From NCBI RefSeq assembly GCF_001541225.1, contig NZ_LMTS01000030.1:1-64000 (forward strand): DNA of 64,000 bases, in the 5' to 3' direction. Below are positions 57,056 to 64,000 of this stretch, in pieces. A model generated the notes under the pieces. It searched no databases. It saw only the letters and a list, made by a program, of their open reading frames with translations, and had not been told where the DNA came from. Each line of letters opens with the position of its first letter. Position 1 is the stretch's first letter. The position numbers and the translations under genes were made by a program. Source of the DNA: Variovorax sp. WDL1 (GTDB lineage Bacteria > Pseudomonadota > Gammaproteobacteria > Burkholderiales > Burkholderiaceae_C).

Positions 57056-57285
57056 GGGGCAGGGGCCCGGCCGCGATCGGAAGGGGCACGACGGGCGAGG
57101 GGCCGATCGCTGCCAGGTAGCCTCCAGTGAAGCGGCGGCTTGATCGAAGAAGCAGCTAGCTTTCCGAGGGTTCACAGACAACGCGCCGCTTAGCAGGCGC
57201 CTCCCTCTACTCCAGCATGGGGTTTGCGACCATCGGCAAACTCTATTTTCAGTAGAGCTACACAAGGCTTGTTACAGGAAACGGG

Positions 57286-58110
57286 TCACTTCCCGACCAG
57301 GAAGAGAAGCGCGACGAAGATCAGGCCGGCGCCCCATTTCAGGGATGTTCTGAGCTTCTCTACGTTCGCGCTCAAGGCCACGACTGCGGCGGCCACGGGG
57401 TCGGCTGGAATCGGTGCGGAAGCCGGAATTTCCGTGTTCGGTTCATCTTCGGATGCGTAAGGGTCCGGCTCCGGAGGGGGCGCGATGGCGTGAAGGGTGT
57501 TCTTCGTGATTATGCTGTTCACGTACCCGTTGGCGTGCTTCGGCCAATCCAAGGTATCGCCTGGGTCTGCTGGCCGCAAGAACAAGTTCTCGTTGCGGGC
57601 GCCGGGTGCCATCGGGTGATGGGTCGTGAATACCTTTAGGCGCAGCACCACGATAATGCTGGCGACCTTGCCTTCTGCGATCGCGGCAATCAGAGGCTCG
57701 AACGCTGCCTTGGGCAGGTACAGCGCGACGTACCACTGATCCTTGGTGCCGTTCTCCCAATCGGCCCTGTTGAACCCGATGTTAGCGAACCCAGCCGGGG
57801 CTGAGAAGGCAGGCTGTTCTCCGTCGTCTCGGAGCGGAACTTCGCGATCCCAGATGCCCAGCTCAAGGGTCCTGGTCTTCTTGTCGGGCTCGCCGATGAT
57901 GGAAATGTCGCGGTCCTGAAGCACCGCGGTGCCTGTGATGTACCGCTTGGCCTGGACGCCTTCGTCCGTTTCGTCTTGGATCTGCATTGCCTCCTGGACA
58001 GAGTGCACGTCCAGGATCACCTGCCATCCAGGGTAGTAGCTGCGCTTCTTACCATCCTCGAAGGTAACTTCGATCTTTTTGTCCTCGTTCTCGACGATTT
58101 GGATCGGCAA
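57286..58110 (-). CDS. Hypothetical protein with C-terminal membrane anchor
   Basis: 274 residues. Long soluble part with β-rich N-terminus (PIQIVENEDKKIEVTFEDGK), a central VALYLPKAAFEPLIAAIAEG, a Pro/Glu-rich linker (about 205-235), and one hydrophobic segment at the extreme end (WGAGLIFVALLFLVG): a tail-anchored topology. TTG start at 58110, supported by AAGGAG six bases upstream. No family recognised. Divergent from the methyltransferase gene at 58302. Confidence 0.6.
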   Translation of the reverse strand: MPIQIVENEDKKIEVTFEDGKKRSYYPGWQVILDVHSVQEAMQIQDETDEGVQAKRYITGTAVLQDRDISIIGEPDKKTRTLELGIWDREVPLRDDGEQPAFSAPAGFANIGFNRADWENGTKDQWYVALYLPKAAFEPLIAAIAEGKVASIIVVLRLKVFTTHHPMAPGARNENLFLRPADPGDTLDWPKHANGYVNSIITKNTLHAIAPPPEPDPYASEDEPNTEIPASAPIPADPVAAAVVALSANVEKLRTSLKWGAGLIFVALLFLVGK

Positions 58111-58237
58111 GGTCTTCTCCTTCTTGGTTGTGTCGGTATGTTACTCATCGACCGTTGCCAAGACCTCACGCCCCGGACTTCCTCCCTCGTCACCGATTTT
58201 TCTCAGCAAGCAAACAAGCTTCTTACTTTTCTCTTAT

Positions 58238-58250
58238 TGCGTGAAACGCA
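58238..58250. promoter_or_regulatory. Small dyad in the 58.1-58.3 kb divergent promoter region
   Basis: TGCGT-GAA-ACGCA, 5-bp perfect arms, in an AT-rich 191-bp gap between the tail-anchored protein gene and the methyltransferase gene. It may be an operator for one or both genes; pattern only. Confidence 0.3.
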
Positions 58251-58301
58251 CACGAGAAAACATCGCACGCTTTCGATTCGCGTCTACCTACTATCGCGGG
58301 C

Positions 58302-59801
58302 ATGAATACCCGCGATGACTTCTTCCGCCGCCGACCCATCCTTTCGGATTCGCAGGTCGCTGACCTCCTCGAACGGGTCTGCCCGTCCCCCGTAAAGACC
58401 GGAGGGGTGCGCACCAAGTCGCAGATGTGGCTCTGCCTGCCCAGGAACGGAAAGTGGCTCCAGGGCGCTTTCGGCGACATTGATGCGACGCCGCACCTGA
58501 TGGCGCTTCTGGGGCGCGAGACCATCTACCAGGTGGTCGGGAACGACACGGCGGACCGCCACTACTACGTCGAGCTCGTCGAGCGCGTCGACGGCGTCCA
58601 TGACCTGTACCTGAAGTACCAGCACATCATCGGCTCGCGCCTGCTCGGCGGTGTCTCCGACGCCCAGATCGAAACACTGCGGGCTCGCTTCGAGGGACGC
58701 CTGCCCTTGCCCAAGTTCAAGCCGGGGCCCACCGTCGCGCACGTTCGCCTGGTTGCGGCCCCCGCCGACGGCAATGCGCGCATCGGCTCGCTCCTCAGCG
58801 AGATCCAATCATCCGTGCAGCCGGAGGTCCAACCGGCCCCGGCGCCAAGCCCTGTCGCCCAGCCGGTTGCTTCGAAGCCTGAGCCTCGCGTTATCGCCGG
58901 CGCAACTGCCGCGCCCGCGCCTACTCTGGACGGCGCTGCGGTGCCAGACGCCGCTGGATCGCGCGGGCGCCGCATCGACGAAGACGTGCTGACCGTACTC
59001 CGGGCAGGCCGAACCGAGGACAACAAGTTCTTCCTCGGGCCTGAGCGCCTCGACCCCAAGCTCTACAAGCGGGTGAACGTTGTTCTGAAGGAGCTGGGCG
59101 GCGCGTGGAGAGGCGGGAAGACCCAAGCCCACGTTTTCGAGGGCGCCGCCGACGAAGCCCTCGCCGCAGTCATCGCGTCGGGCGAATACCTCACCGCAAA
59201 GGATTTTGGCTTCTTCCCGACCCCTGCAGGCTTGGCCGATCGGGCCGTCGCAATGGCAGGGCTGCTTCCTGGCATGAAGGTGCTCGAGCCGAGCGCTGGT
59301 GACGGGAGCCTGGCGCTGCGCGCCGCAGCCATCGTGGGGGCAAAGAACGTGACTACCTGCGAGTTCCTGGCCCGCAACGTGGCGAAGCTCAAGGCTGCCG
59401 GCCTGAGCGACGTGATCCACGGCGACTTCCTGGATATCGAGCCGGCGCCCATCTACGACGCGGTCGTGATGAACCCGCCCTTTGGAAGCCTGCAGGACAT
59501 CAAGCACGTCCAACACGCAGCTCGATTTTTGAAGCCGGACGGCGTGTTGATCGCCATCACGAGCCCGAGCTTCCAGCACCGCAACACTGCAGCCGCCGCG
59601 GCCTTCCGCGACTTCGCAGCGGCCAGCCAAGCCGAGGTGGAGGACATCCCAGCAGGCACCTTCCGTGAATCCGGTACCGAAGTCGCCACCGTGCTCCTAA
59701 GGATGGACGCCTGCAACTTCCCCTGGCACCTCGCCGCCGATCTCGCCGAGGAGGAAGAAGAGCATGAATCGGAAGAGTTGGCCGAAGCGCCGCGGGGATG
59801 A
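58302..59801 (+). CDS. SAM-dependent methyltransferase, N6-adenine type
   Basis: 499 residues. N-terminal 160 residues lack a recognisable domain (LCLPRNGKWLQGAFGDIDAT); an Ala/Pro-rich linker (about 165-225); then the methyltransferase: FFPTPAGLADRAVAMAGLLP, VLEPSAGDGSLALRAAAIVG (motif I), YDAVVMNPPFGSLQDIKHVQ (motif IV NPPF). Acidic C-terminal tail (EEEEEHESEELAEAPRG). Its end overlaps the next start (ATGA). Head of the operon that runs to about 63.4 kb. Same NPPF and PTP signatures as the DUF4942 protein at 46358, though the N-termini differ. Confidence 0.8.
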   Translation: MNTRDDFFRRRPILSDSQVADLLERVCPSPVKTGGVRTKSQMWLCLPRNGKWLQGAFGDIDATPHLMALLGRETIYQVVGNDTADRHYYVELVERVDGVHDLYLKYQHIIGSRLLGGVSDAQIETLRARFEGRLPLPKFKPGPTVAHVRLVAAPADGNARIGSLLSEIQSSVQPEVQPAPAPSPVAQPVASKPEPRVIAGATAAPAPTLDGAAVPDAAGSRGRRIDEDVLTVLRAGRTEDNKFFLGPERLDPKLYKRVNVVLKELGGAWRGGKTQAHVFEGAADEALAAVIASGEYLTAKDFGFFPTPAGLADRAVAMAGLLPGMKVLEPSAGDGSLALRAAAIVGAKNVTTCEFLARNVAKLKAAGLSDVIHGDFLDIEPAPIYDAVVMNPPFGSLQDIKHVQHAARFLKPDGVLIAITSPSFQHRNTAAAAAFRDFAAASQAEVEDIPAGTFRESGTEVATVLLRMDACNFPWHLAADLAEEEEEHESEELAEAPRG

Positions 59802-60070
59802 CACAGATGCTCACCGACCTGGTTGCCCGCGACCTTCTTACCGCCGCCCTCGTGCGCCTCGTTGCGCCGGACACGTCGGCCACGGTCCTCGGGACGCAGA
59901 TCGCCTGCCGCCCCGACGGCCGCGCGATCGTTGTCCGCGACCCTGAAGGCCACGTGTTTGCGCACTTCGCCGTCCCGAGCTTCATCCGCGACGACGCGGA
60001 GACCGCGCTCACCACACCCGACGAGCCCAGCATCGCTCCTGCATCCGCGATTGATCGCCCTCTCCCTTGA
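59798..60070 (+). CDS. Small hypothetical protein overlapping the methyltransferase gene
   Basis: 90 residues (TQMLTDLVARDLLTAALVRL ... IVVRDPEGHVFAHFAVPSFI). ATG at 59798 overlaps the upstream TGA by four bases, the strongest evidence that it is expressed. Soluble, small, no family recognised. Confidence 0.55.
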   Translation: MTQMLTDLVARDLLTAALVRLVAPDTSATVLGTQIACRPDGRAIVVRDPEGHVFAHFAVPSFIRDDAETALTTPDEPSIAPASAIDRPLP

Positions 60071-60087
60071 ACGCCCAGGAGCCTCAG

Positions 60088-60486
60088 ATGAACGCCGCTC
60101 TCCGAACCACCGACACCTACTTCGCACGCCTGCTCGCCACCGTCCAGCACAACGGCTTCCTGCTGCGCACCATCAACCGACGCGAATGGACCGAGGAGCT
60201 GACCCTCGCAGCGGTCCGCAGCGAAGGCCGTGCCCTGCGTTTCATTCCAGAGCCGAGCCAAGCCGTCGTCCGGGCGGCAGTCGAACAGGACGGCGATGCG
60301 CTCCAGTACGTGGTCGAGCAGACGGACGAGATATGCACCGCTGCTTGCCGGCAATGGCTCGGCGCGCTCCACCACATCGCCGATGACGACATGCGCGAGC
60401 GTGTCATTGAAGGGTTGATCGAAGCAGGCGTGCTCGCCACCCATCCGTTCAACAAGGCCACAGACGCCCCGGCGTACGCCGCCTGA
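60088..60486 (+). CDS. DUF4116-like small protein
   Basis: 132 residues with internal repeats: LAAVRSEGRALRFIPEPSQA and VRAAVEQDGDALQYVVEQTD, the AVxxxGxALxxV pattern of DUF4116 repeats found in eukaryotic and phage/plasmid proteins. Function unknown. I prefer ATG 60088 (AGGAG upstream) over a TTG at 60067 that overlaps the preceding stop. Confidence 0.6.
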   Translation: MNAALRTTDTYFARLLATVQHNGFLLRTINRREWTEELTLAAVRSEGRALRFIPEPSQAVVRAAVEQDGDALQYVVEQTDEICTAACRQWLGALHHIADDDMRERVIEGLIEAGVLATHPFNKATDAPAYAA

Positions 60487-60506
60487 CGCTCCCAAAGGAA
60501 AAGCGC

Positions 60507-60992
60507 ATGTCCAGCTTAATTGCAGCCGCCCCGTCTGCACAGCCTTCCACGGCCGTCTCCCCGATGGCCATCGAGTACGTCACGCGCGACCTGTTCAAGG
60601 GCAAGTCATTGCGCACGGCTTCCAAGACCTTCTGCTCGAAGTTCAACGGGCAGCACAACATGTTCCTGGGACGCGTGAACCACTCGGTGGAGGAGATCAT
60701 GCAGGCTGTCCTCGAAGACAAGGCCAAGCTCGCGATCGCGGGCGCCGCGCGAATGAAGCCAGGCAACGCCGAGATTGCAATCCAGGGCACCGCCAGGCAG
60801 TTCAACTTGGATCCTGCCTCTCTGGGCCGTGAAGTTGCGGCCCTCGTCGCCCGCTCGGCCTCGATGGAGCTTCTGGAAAGCCGCGACCCGCTCGCCCTCG
60901 CAATCGGGCTGCTGAACGCCGCTCACCCCGCCGCTTGCCAAGCCCGTGAGGGCGAGAACGAACAGGCCGCGTCTGCGGCGCCGCGCGCATGA
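60507..60992 (+). CDS. Hypothetical protein in the 58-63 kb operon
   Basis: 161 residues (LFKGKSLRTASKTFCSKFNG, HNMFLGRVNHSVEEIMQAVL), soluble, with an Ala-rich C-terminus. AAAGGA is 8 nt upstream of ATG 60507. Its stop overlaps the start of the next gene (ATGA). No family recognised. Confidence 0.55.
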   Translation: MSSLIAAAPSAQPSTAVSPMAIEYVTRDLFKGKSLRTASKTFCSKFNGQHNMFLGRVNHSVEEIMQAVLEDKAKLAIAGAARMKPGNAEIAIQGTARQFNLDPASLGREVAALVARSASMELLESRDPLALAIGLLNAAHPAACQAREGENEQAASAAPRA

Positions 60993-61756
60993 ACTCGATG
61001 CTGCACAGCGATCGCCCCCTCCCGCCTCCGATCGTTTATCACGGTACCGGCGCAACCTTCGGCTCCTTCGCGCAGAACGAGCGCGGGATCTTCTTCGCAG
61101 AGCACTACAACGCAGCAGCGTCGTACCAGCGCATCCGCAAGGATGCCGCGCCGCGCGTCATCGCCGCGAGCCTGGAGATTCACAATCCCTGGACCATCGT
61201 GCGCTACGGCCTGGACGTCCCGTACAGCCAGCAGCTCGACCAGTCCGCGGTAGCGCTCAAGGCCCGCGGCTTTGATGGGATCTACATGCCCAACGAGCGC
61301 GTCTGGGTGGCCTTCGAGCCCGAACAGATCAGCATCCTGGACCACGCCGTCACTCCGACCTGCTTTGCCGGCCATCTGCAAGCCGCCGTGGATGAGGCCG
61401 AGGTCGGATGGCATTTCGAGGAAGGCGGCTGCTGGGGCATGGCGCTGGCGCTGCGTTCCGCGCTGGTCCATGGCAGTGAGATCGTCGTGCGCGACGACTT
61501 CGTTCATGCATATGTACGCGCCGGCGGCCGCACCTTCGATTGGCAGGGCGAAGCCGACTTCCCAGGCGGCCGCATCGTCACTCGCGACCAACTCGTCAAG
61601 GAAGCCCTCGCCAACGGCTGCTCGCAGGAGCAGCTCGAGGCCGACACCGAGCGGGCCGACCAGATCATTGAACGGGCGCGGCAGCTGTACCTCATAGGGG
61701 ACAGTGCATCCGAGACCGAGATCACAACCGCAGAAGCAAGCGCCCTACGGGGCTGA
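60989..61756 (+). CDS. ADP-ribosyltransferase-like protein with Cys/His/Asp-containing second domain
   Basis: 255 residues. Residues about 12-110 resemble small ART folds of the PolyVal type: IVYHGTGATFGSFAQNERGI, FFAEHYNAAASY, and GIYMPNERVWVAFEPEQI (H-Y...E-like sequence positions). Residues 120-200 have GGCWGMALALRSALVHGSEI, then DDFVHAYVRAGGRTFDWQG, a Cys...His...Asp order like papain-fold peptidases. Such fusions occur in polyvalent plasmid/phage proteins that are injected or delivered with DNA. Both activities are predicted from weak motifs. ATG at 60989 overlaps the upstream stop. Confidence 0.6.
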   Translation: MNSMLHSDRPLPPPIVYHGTGATFGSFAQNERGIFFAEHYNAAASYQRIRKDAAPRVIAASLEIHNPWTIVRYGLDVPYSQQLDQSAVALKARGFDGIYMPNERVWVAFEPEQISILDHAVTPTCFAGHLQAAVDEAEVGWHFEEGGCWGMALALRSALVHGSEIVVRDDFVHAYVRAGGRTFDWQGEADFPGGRIVTRDQLVKEALANGCSQEQLEADTERADQIIERARQLYLIGDSASETEITTAEASALRG

Positions 61757-61758
61757 GG
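61742..61758 (+). repeat. Intercistronic GC palindrome with stop codon and ribosome-binding site (copy a)
   Basis: GCCCTACGGGGC followed by TGA and GG: the near-palindrome encodes the last residues (ALRG) and its right edge contains the stop codon, which also supplies the GAGG of the next ribosome-binding site. Similar units stand at 62633-62649, 59787-59801 and 63347-63361. Confidence 0.5.
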
Positions 61759-61768
61759 AAGCATCAGA

Positions 61769-62647
61769 ATGGGATACGACGCACGAGTCACCTTCGAAGC
61801 AACGATCCGGGAGGGCGTGACCAGGCAGGCCGTCGAGGCAGCCCTCAAGCCACTACTGGACGACTCGGAATTTGATCTCCTCGACCGGGACGACCCGATG
61901 GAGGAGAAGTTGGCTGCGCTGGTAGACGGCATTCTGATCGTCCGCGCAGACATCAGCGCCGGCTATGACTTCTATGACCACGTCTTCCTTCCAGTCGTCG
62001 AAGCCGTGGGCGCAATCGCAGAGGACGCCTTCGAAGCCACCCTGGAGAACCAGGACACTGGGGACGCAGAGGAGCGTTACACGACTGTCATTGCCGGTCC
62101 GGCTCATCTCATCCCTGAGTACAAGACACGGATGGCACGCTGGAGCCTTCCGGTCGAGGATATCGCCCTGCCCCTGAGCGCCCGCGGATGGCCCCTCGAG
62201 GACATCGCCACCCGCGAGTGCATGACCATTGCCGCGTTCCCGAAGGGCGAGCACCACACGGACGCGGTGACCCGCGTCTCGGTCGATCTCCTCGGCCTAG
62301 ACCTGGACCAGGCACGTCGGAATCGCATCGCACGCTTGGCAGTGCTGCTCGCACGCGAGATCGCCGGAGAGGATTTGATCCTTCACCCCAGACCGGGCTA
62401 CGGCGCTGCCGAGCGCGCGCTGGACGCAGCGGGAGAGGCGATGCGCGCGCTGAACCACTTCGATGCAGGCCTCAACGCCGGCATGGGCAGGCCGCCCGAA
62501 GGTGCCGACTACGAAGCTCTACTCCAGATTGCAAAGTCTGGGATCGAACGCGTCCGCGACGAAGCGGTATCGCGCTCGAATGCCATCGTGGCGCCCACTG
62601 CAGAAGCCGAACCCACCATCGAACAAGCAAACGCCCCGCGGGGCTGA
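61769..62647 (+). CDS. Hypothetical protein, tandem paralogue A
   Basis: 292 residues (GYDARVTFEATIREGVTRQA ...). Shares with the next protein an ordered set of motifs: ATLENQDTGDAEERYTTVIA followed by GPAHLIPE, EDIALPLSARG, and VSVDLLGLDLDQARRNRIAR followed by LAVLLAREIAGEDLILHPRPG. An extra segment before the end (about 220-265) is absent in the paralogue. No family known to me. GAGGAAGC precedes the ATG. Confidence 0.6.
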   Translation: MGYDARVTFEATIREGVTRQAVEAALKPLLDDSEFDLLDRDDPMEEKLAALVDGILIVRADISAGYDFYDHVFLPVVEAVGAIAEDAFEATLENQDTGDAEERYTTVIAGPAHLIPEYKTRMARWSLPVEDIALPLSARGWPLEDIATRECMTIAAFPKGEHHTDAVTRVSVDLLGLDLDQARRNRIARLAVLLAREIAGEDLILHPRPGYGAAERALDAAGEAMRALNHFDAGLNAGMGRPPEGADYEALLQIAKSGIERVRDEAVSRSNAIVAPTAEAEPTIEQANAPRG

Positions 62648-62649
62648 GG
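62633..62649 (+). repeat. Intercistronic GC palindrome (copy b)
   Basis: GCCCCGCGGGGC (perfect 12-bp palindrome) + TGAGG. Copy of the unit at 61742-61758, again fused to the stop and ribosome-binding site between two coupled genes. It encodes APRG at the end of paralogue A. Confidence 0.55.
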
Positions 62650-62656
62650 GACACAC

Positions 62657-63361
62657 ATGGGCTTCAACGCATACGCACGGGTCGACGCAATTCTGCGCCC
62701 GGAAATCACCCGCGAGCAGGTGCAGGCCGCGTGCTGCAACTTCCTCGACTGGCTCGGATACGAGCTGCTCGATGACGACTCCGACCTTCACGAAACCGGC
62801 GTCGCCTACGATGACAGGACGCAGTGCTTCACCCTGCAGATCACGTGCGAATGCCCGCGCGGCTTCGCCACTGACACCTTTCGCCCACTGGTGCTGGCCG
62901 TCGGCGAGCTCGCCGCCGAGCCATTCGCCGCCACACTCGTGAACGAGGACACGAGCAACGAGGATTCGCGGGAGTTCGTGGTGCTCGCGGGGCCCGCGGA
63001 TCAACTCGGCGAGTTCCGCTTCCGCCGCGCCCAATGCGCAATTGAAGAGCAGCTCAAGGACATCGACCTGCCGCCAGGCACGCCCGGCGACTCGGTTGTA
63101 GAGCTGGCGAAGCGGGACAGCATGACGTTCTCGACGACGCCGCCAGGCGAAGCCGAACCTTCCGAGATCGCTCGGGTTTCCGTGGATCTCACTGGCCTCG
63201 AATTCGACGCAGGGCGCCGCGAGCGTATCGCGCGGCTCGCTACGGCGCTGGCGCGCGAGATCGCGGGGGATCAGTTGCTGCTTTCGGCTCGGCCGGGTGT
63301 TCTGAACGCGGCCGCCGAGGAGACCGATCAGTCCCACGAGACCGTGTCCCCGCGAGGATGA
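62657..63361 (+). CDS. Hypothetical protein, tandem paralogue B
   Basis: 234 residues (GFNAYARVDAILRPEITREQ, VQAACCNFLDWLGYELLDDD). Matches paralogue A in ATLVNEDTSNEDSREFVVLA, GPADQLGEFRFRRAQ, IDLPPGTPGDSVVELAKRD, and VSVDLTGLEFDAGRRERIAR, LATALAREIAGDQLLLSARPG. Two-domain layout. It starts 9 nt after paralogue A; GAGGG precedes. Function unknown. The tandem duplication and conserved motif spacing suggest a retained function. Confidence 0.6.
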   Translation: MGFNAYARVDAILRPEITREQVQAACCNFLDWLGYELLDDDSDLHETGVAYDDRTQCFTLQITCECPRGFATDTFRPLVLAVGELAAEPFAATLVNEDTSNEDSREFVVLAGPADQLGEFRFRRAQCAIEEQLKDIDLPPGTPGDSVVELAKRDSMTFSTTPPGEAEPSEIARVSVDLTGLEFDAGRRERIARLATALAREIAGDQLLLSARPGVLNAAAEETDQSHETVSPRG

Positions 63362-63490
63362 TCACCATGACCAAACCCCGACGTACTGGCGCAAGGTGAA
63401 GCTTCGACTGATCGCTATCTCGCCCAGACGGGAACTCGGTTGCAAAGATGTTTTCGGGGGCCGGTGGAGGGCGGCCTTTCCCCTCCACCG

Positions 63491-63772
63491 TCAGGTTCCG
63501 CCCGGCGCAGGGATGGCCCACCCGAAGGCGCGGCTGCAGCGTTCGGTCATCCCTTCCTGTCCTATCTCGCCCTTCAGGCGGGCGTCCTTCTGCCTGATGC
63601 ACTCGGGGTCTTGCGAAGCGGGCACCTCCGCGGCCTTGGCCTTTGCCTGGGCCTCTTGAGCCTCCTTCAACTCGCGCCAGCTCTTGGCTTCATCGGACTC
63701 GCAGCCTGCTGCAAAGACACATGCCACGAGCATGGCGGCGAGGAGGAGGCGGTTCATGGATTTCGTTTTCAT
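63491..63772 (-). CDS. Small lipoprotein
   Basis: 93 residues: KTKSMNRLLLAAMLVACVFA then AGC as lipobox (FAAGC), followed by a charged helical mature part (SDEAKSWRELKEAQEAQAKA) and a Cys pair near the end (PECIRQKDA, RCSRAFG). ATG at 63772; a second ATG is five codons on. Sec-secreted and lipid-anchored. Convergent with the operon to its left. Related in type to the small lipoprotein at 39379-39675, without clear sequence similarity. Confidence 0.6.
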   Translation of the reverse strand: MKTKSMNRLLLAAMLVACVFAAGCESDEAKSWRELKEAQEAQAKAKAAEVPASQDPECIRQKDARLKGEIGQEGMTERCSRAFGWAIPAPGGT

Positions 63773-63850
63773 GAGGACCAGAATACGGATCGGGAAAGCC
63801 CACCGTAAGGGCAAACCGAAAAATTTCCGCTCAAGACGCCATTTCCAACC

Positions 63851-64000
63851 ATGCCCATCGAACAGATCCTTCGCCGCTCCGAAGAGCTCGACGACACGAT
63901 CGTCAGGCTGCTCGACCCCGACACCTATCCCGTGTACGGGCCCGACAGGCTGCGCATGGGCTTGAGCGTCACCGCCGCTTCGCTTTCGCTGGAGCATGCC
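63851..64000 (+). CDS. Partial gene running off the right edge
   Basis: ATG at 63851, 50 codons visible (PIEQILRRSEELDDTIVRLL, DPDTYPVYGPDRLRMGLSVT). The translated stretch is helical and acidic-basic, with no known motif. Divergent from the lipoprotein gene with a 78-nt gap. The rest lies outside the window. Confidence 0.4.
   Translation, partial: MPIEQILRRSEELDDTIVRLLDPDTYPVYGPDRLRMGLSVTAASLSLEHA

Noticed and set aside
1-64000. CRISPR arrays, rRNA and tRNA genes
   Set aside because: No regularly spaced repeats, no CCA-ended cloverleaf candidates and no rRNA-like conserved blocks were noticed on reading. A tRNAscan or CRISPR search was not possible here.
1-64000. Replication initiator, relaxase or integrase
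   Set aside because: Looked for because of the kfrA genes, but no Rep, MobA/TraI, ParA/ParB or tyrosine-recombinase motif was seen. Plasmid versus integrative element therefore stays open.

Overview
The window is high-GC DNA that fits a betaproteobacterium of the order Burkholderiales (Comamonadaceae/Alcaligenaceae-like). The clues are Bug-type tripartite-tricarboxylate solute receptors, a fused TRAP permease, LysR-regulated acyl-CoA modules and a CusCB-type metal efflux remnant. Two KfrA-like plasmid DNA-binding proteins, three DNA-methyltransferase-type proteins without a restriction enzyme, a plasmid-type exonuclease VII and many small translationally coupled hypothetical genes suggest that this is a large plasmid or integrative element and not core chromosome. 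No rRNA, tRNA, CRISPR array, replication initiator, relaxase or mating-pair gene was seen. Species and replicon type are inferences.

Layout. (1) 1-2.6 kb: left-pointing heavy-metal efflux genes (TolC-type outer-membrane factor, a C-terminally truncated CusB adaptor, a small secreted companion). (2) 2.6-4.0 kb: degenerate DNA with a DUF1254 fragment. (3) 4.1-5.2 kb: first kfrA-like gene with an inverted-repeat-rich promoter. (4) 5.3-30.9 kb: a catabolic cargo region. It holds an Old Yellow Enzyme ene-reductase, two short-chain dehydrogenases, a Baeyer-Villiger monooxygenase, an HSL-family esterase/lactonase, acyl-CoA dehydrogenases, a CoA-transferase, a beta-hydroxyacid dehydrogenase, a carboxymuconolactone-decarboxylase-like protein, a VanB-type reductase, two cupins, two LysR regulators, a TRAP transporter, two orphan Bug receptors and a DMT permease. 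It is decaying in places: a defective IS5-family element with CTAG target duplications, a frameshifted acyl-CoA dehydrogenase, a frameshifted DMT remnant, and a deletion that joined the 3' ends of two convergent genes. (5) 31.4-32.6 kb: second kfrA-like gene, in the same orientation as the first. (6) 32.7-64 kb: accessory backbone of small and medium genes.

How the genes may work together. In the cargo region the enzymes match, step for step, a route from a cyclic (possibly terpenoid) alcohol or enone: SDR oxidation, ene-reduction of the enone, Baeyer-Villiger ring expansion to a lactone, hydrolysis to a hydroxy acid, then CoA transfer and dehydrogenation. The substrate is not shown by the sequence. 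In the backbone, the clearest themes are DNA modification (three methyltransferases, ExoVII large and small subunits), stress or toxin-like modules (HipBA, a Fic protein with an altered catalytic motif, an ADP-ribosyltransferase-like protein, an HD hydrolase), and possible RNA or nucleotide repair (two calcineurin-type phosphoesterases, one overlapping a HAD phosphatase gene; a PP-loop PAPS-reductase-like protein). From 58.3 to 63.4 kb eight genes form one tightly packed right-pointing operon, several of whose stop codons sit in a recurring GC palindrome.
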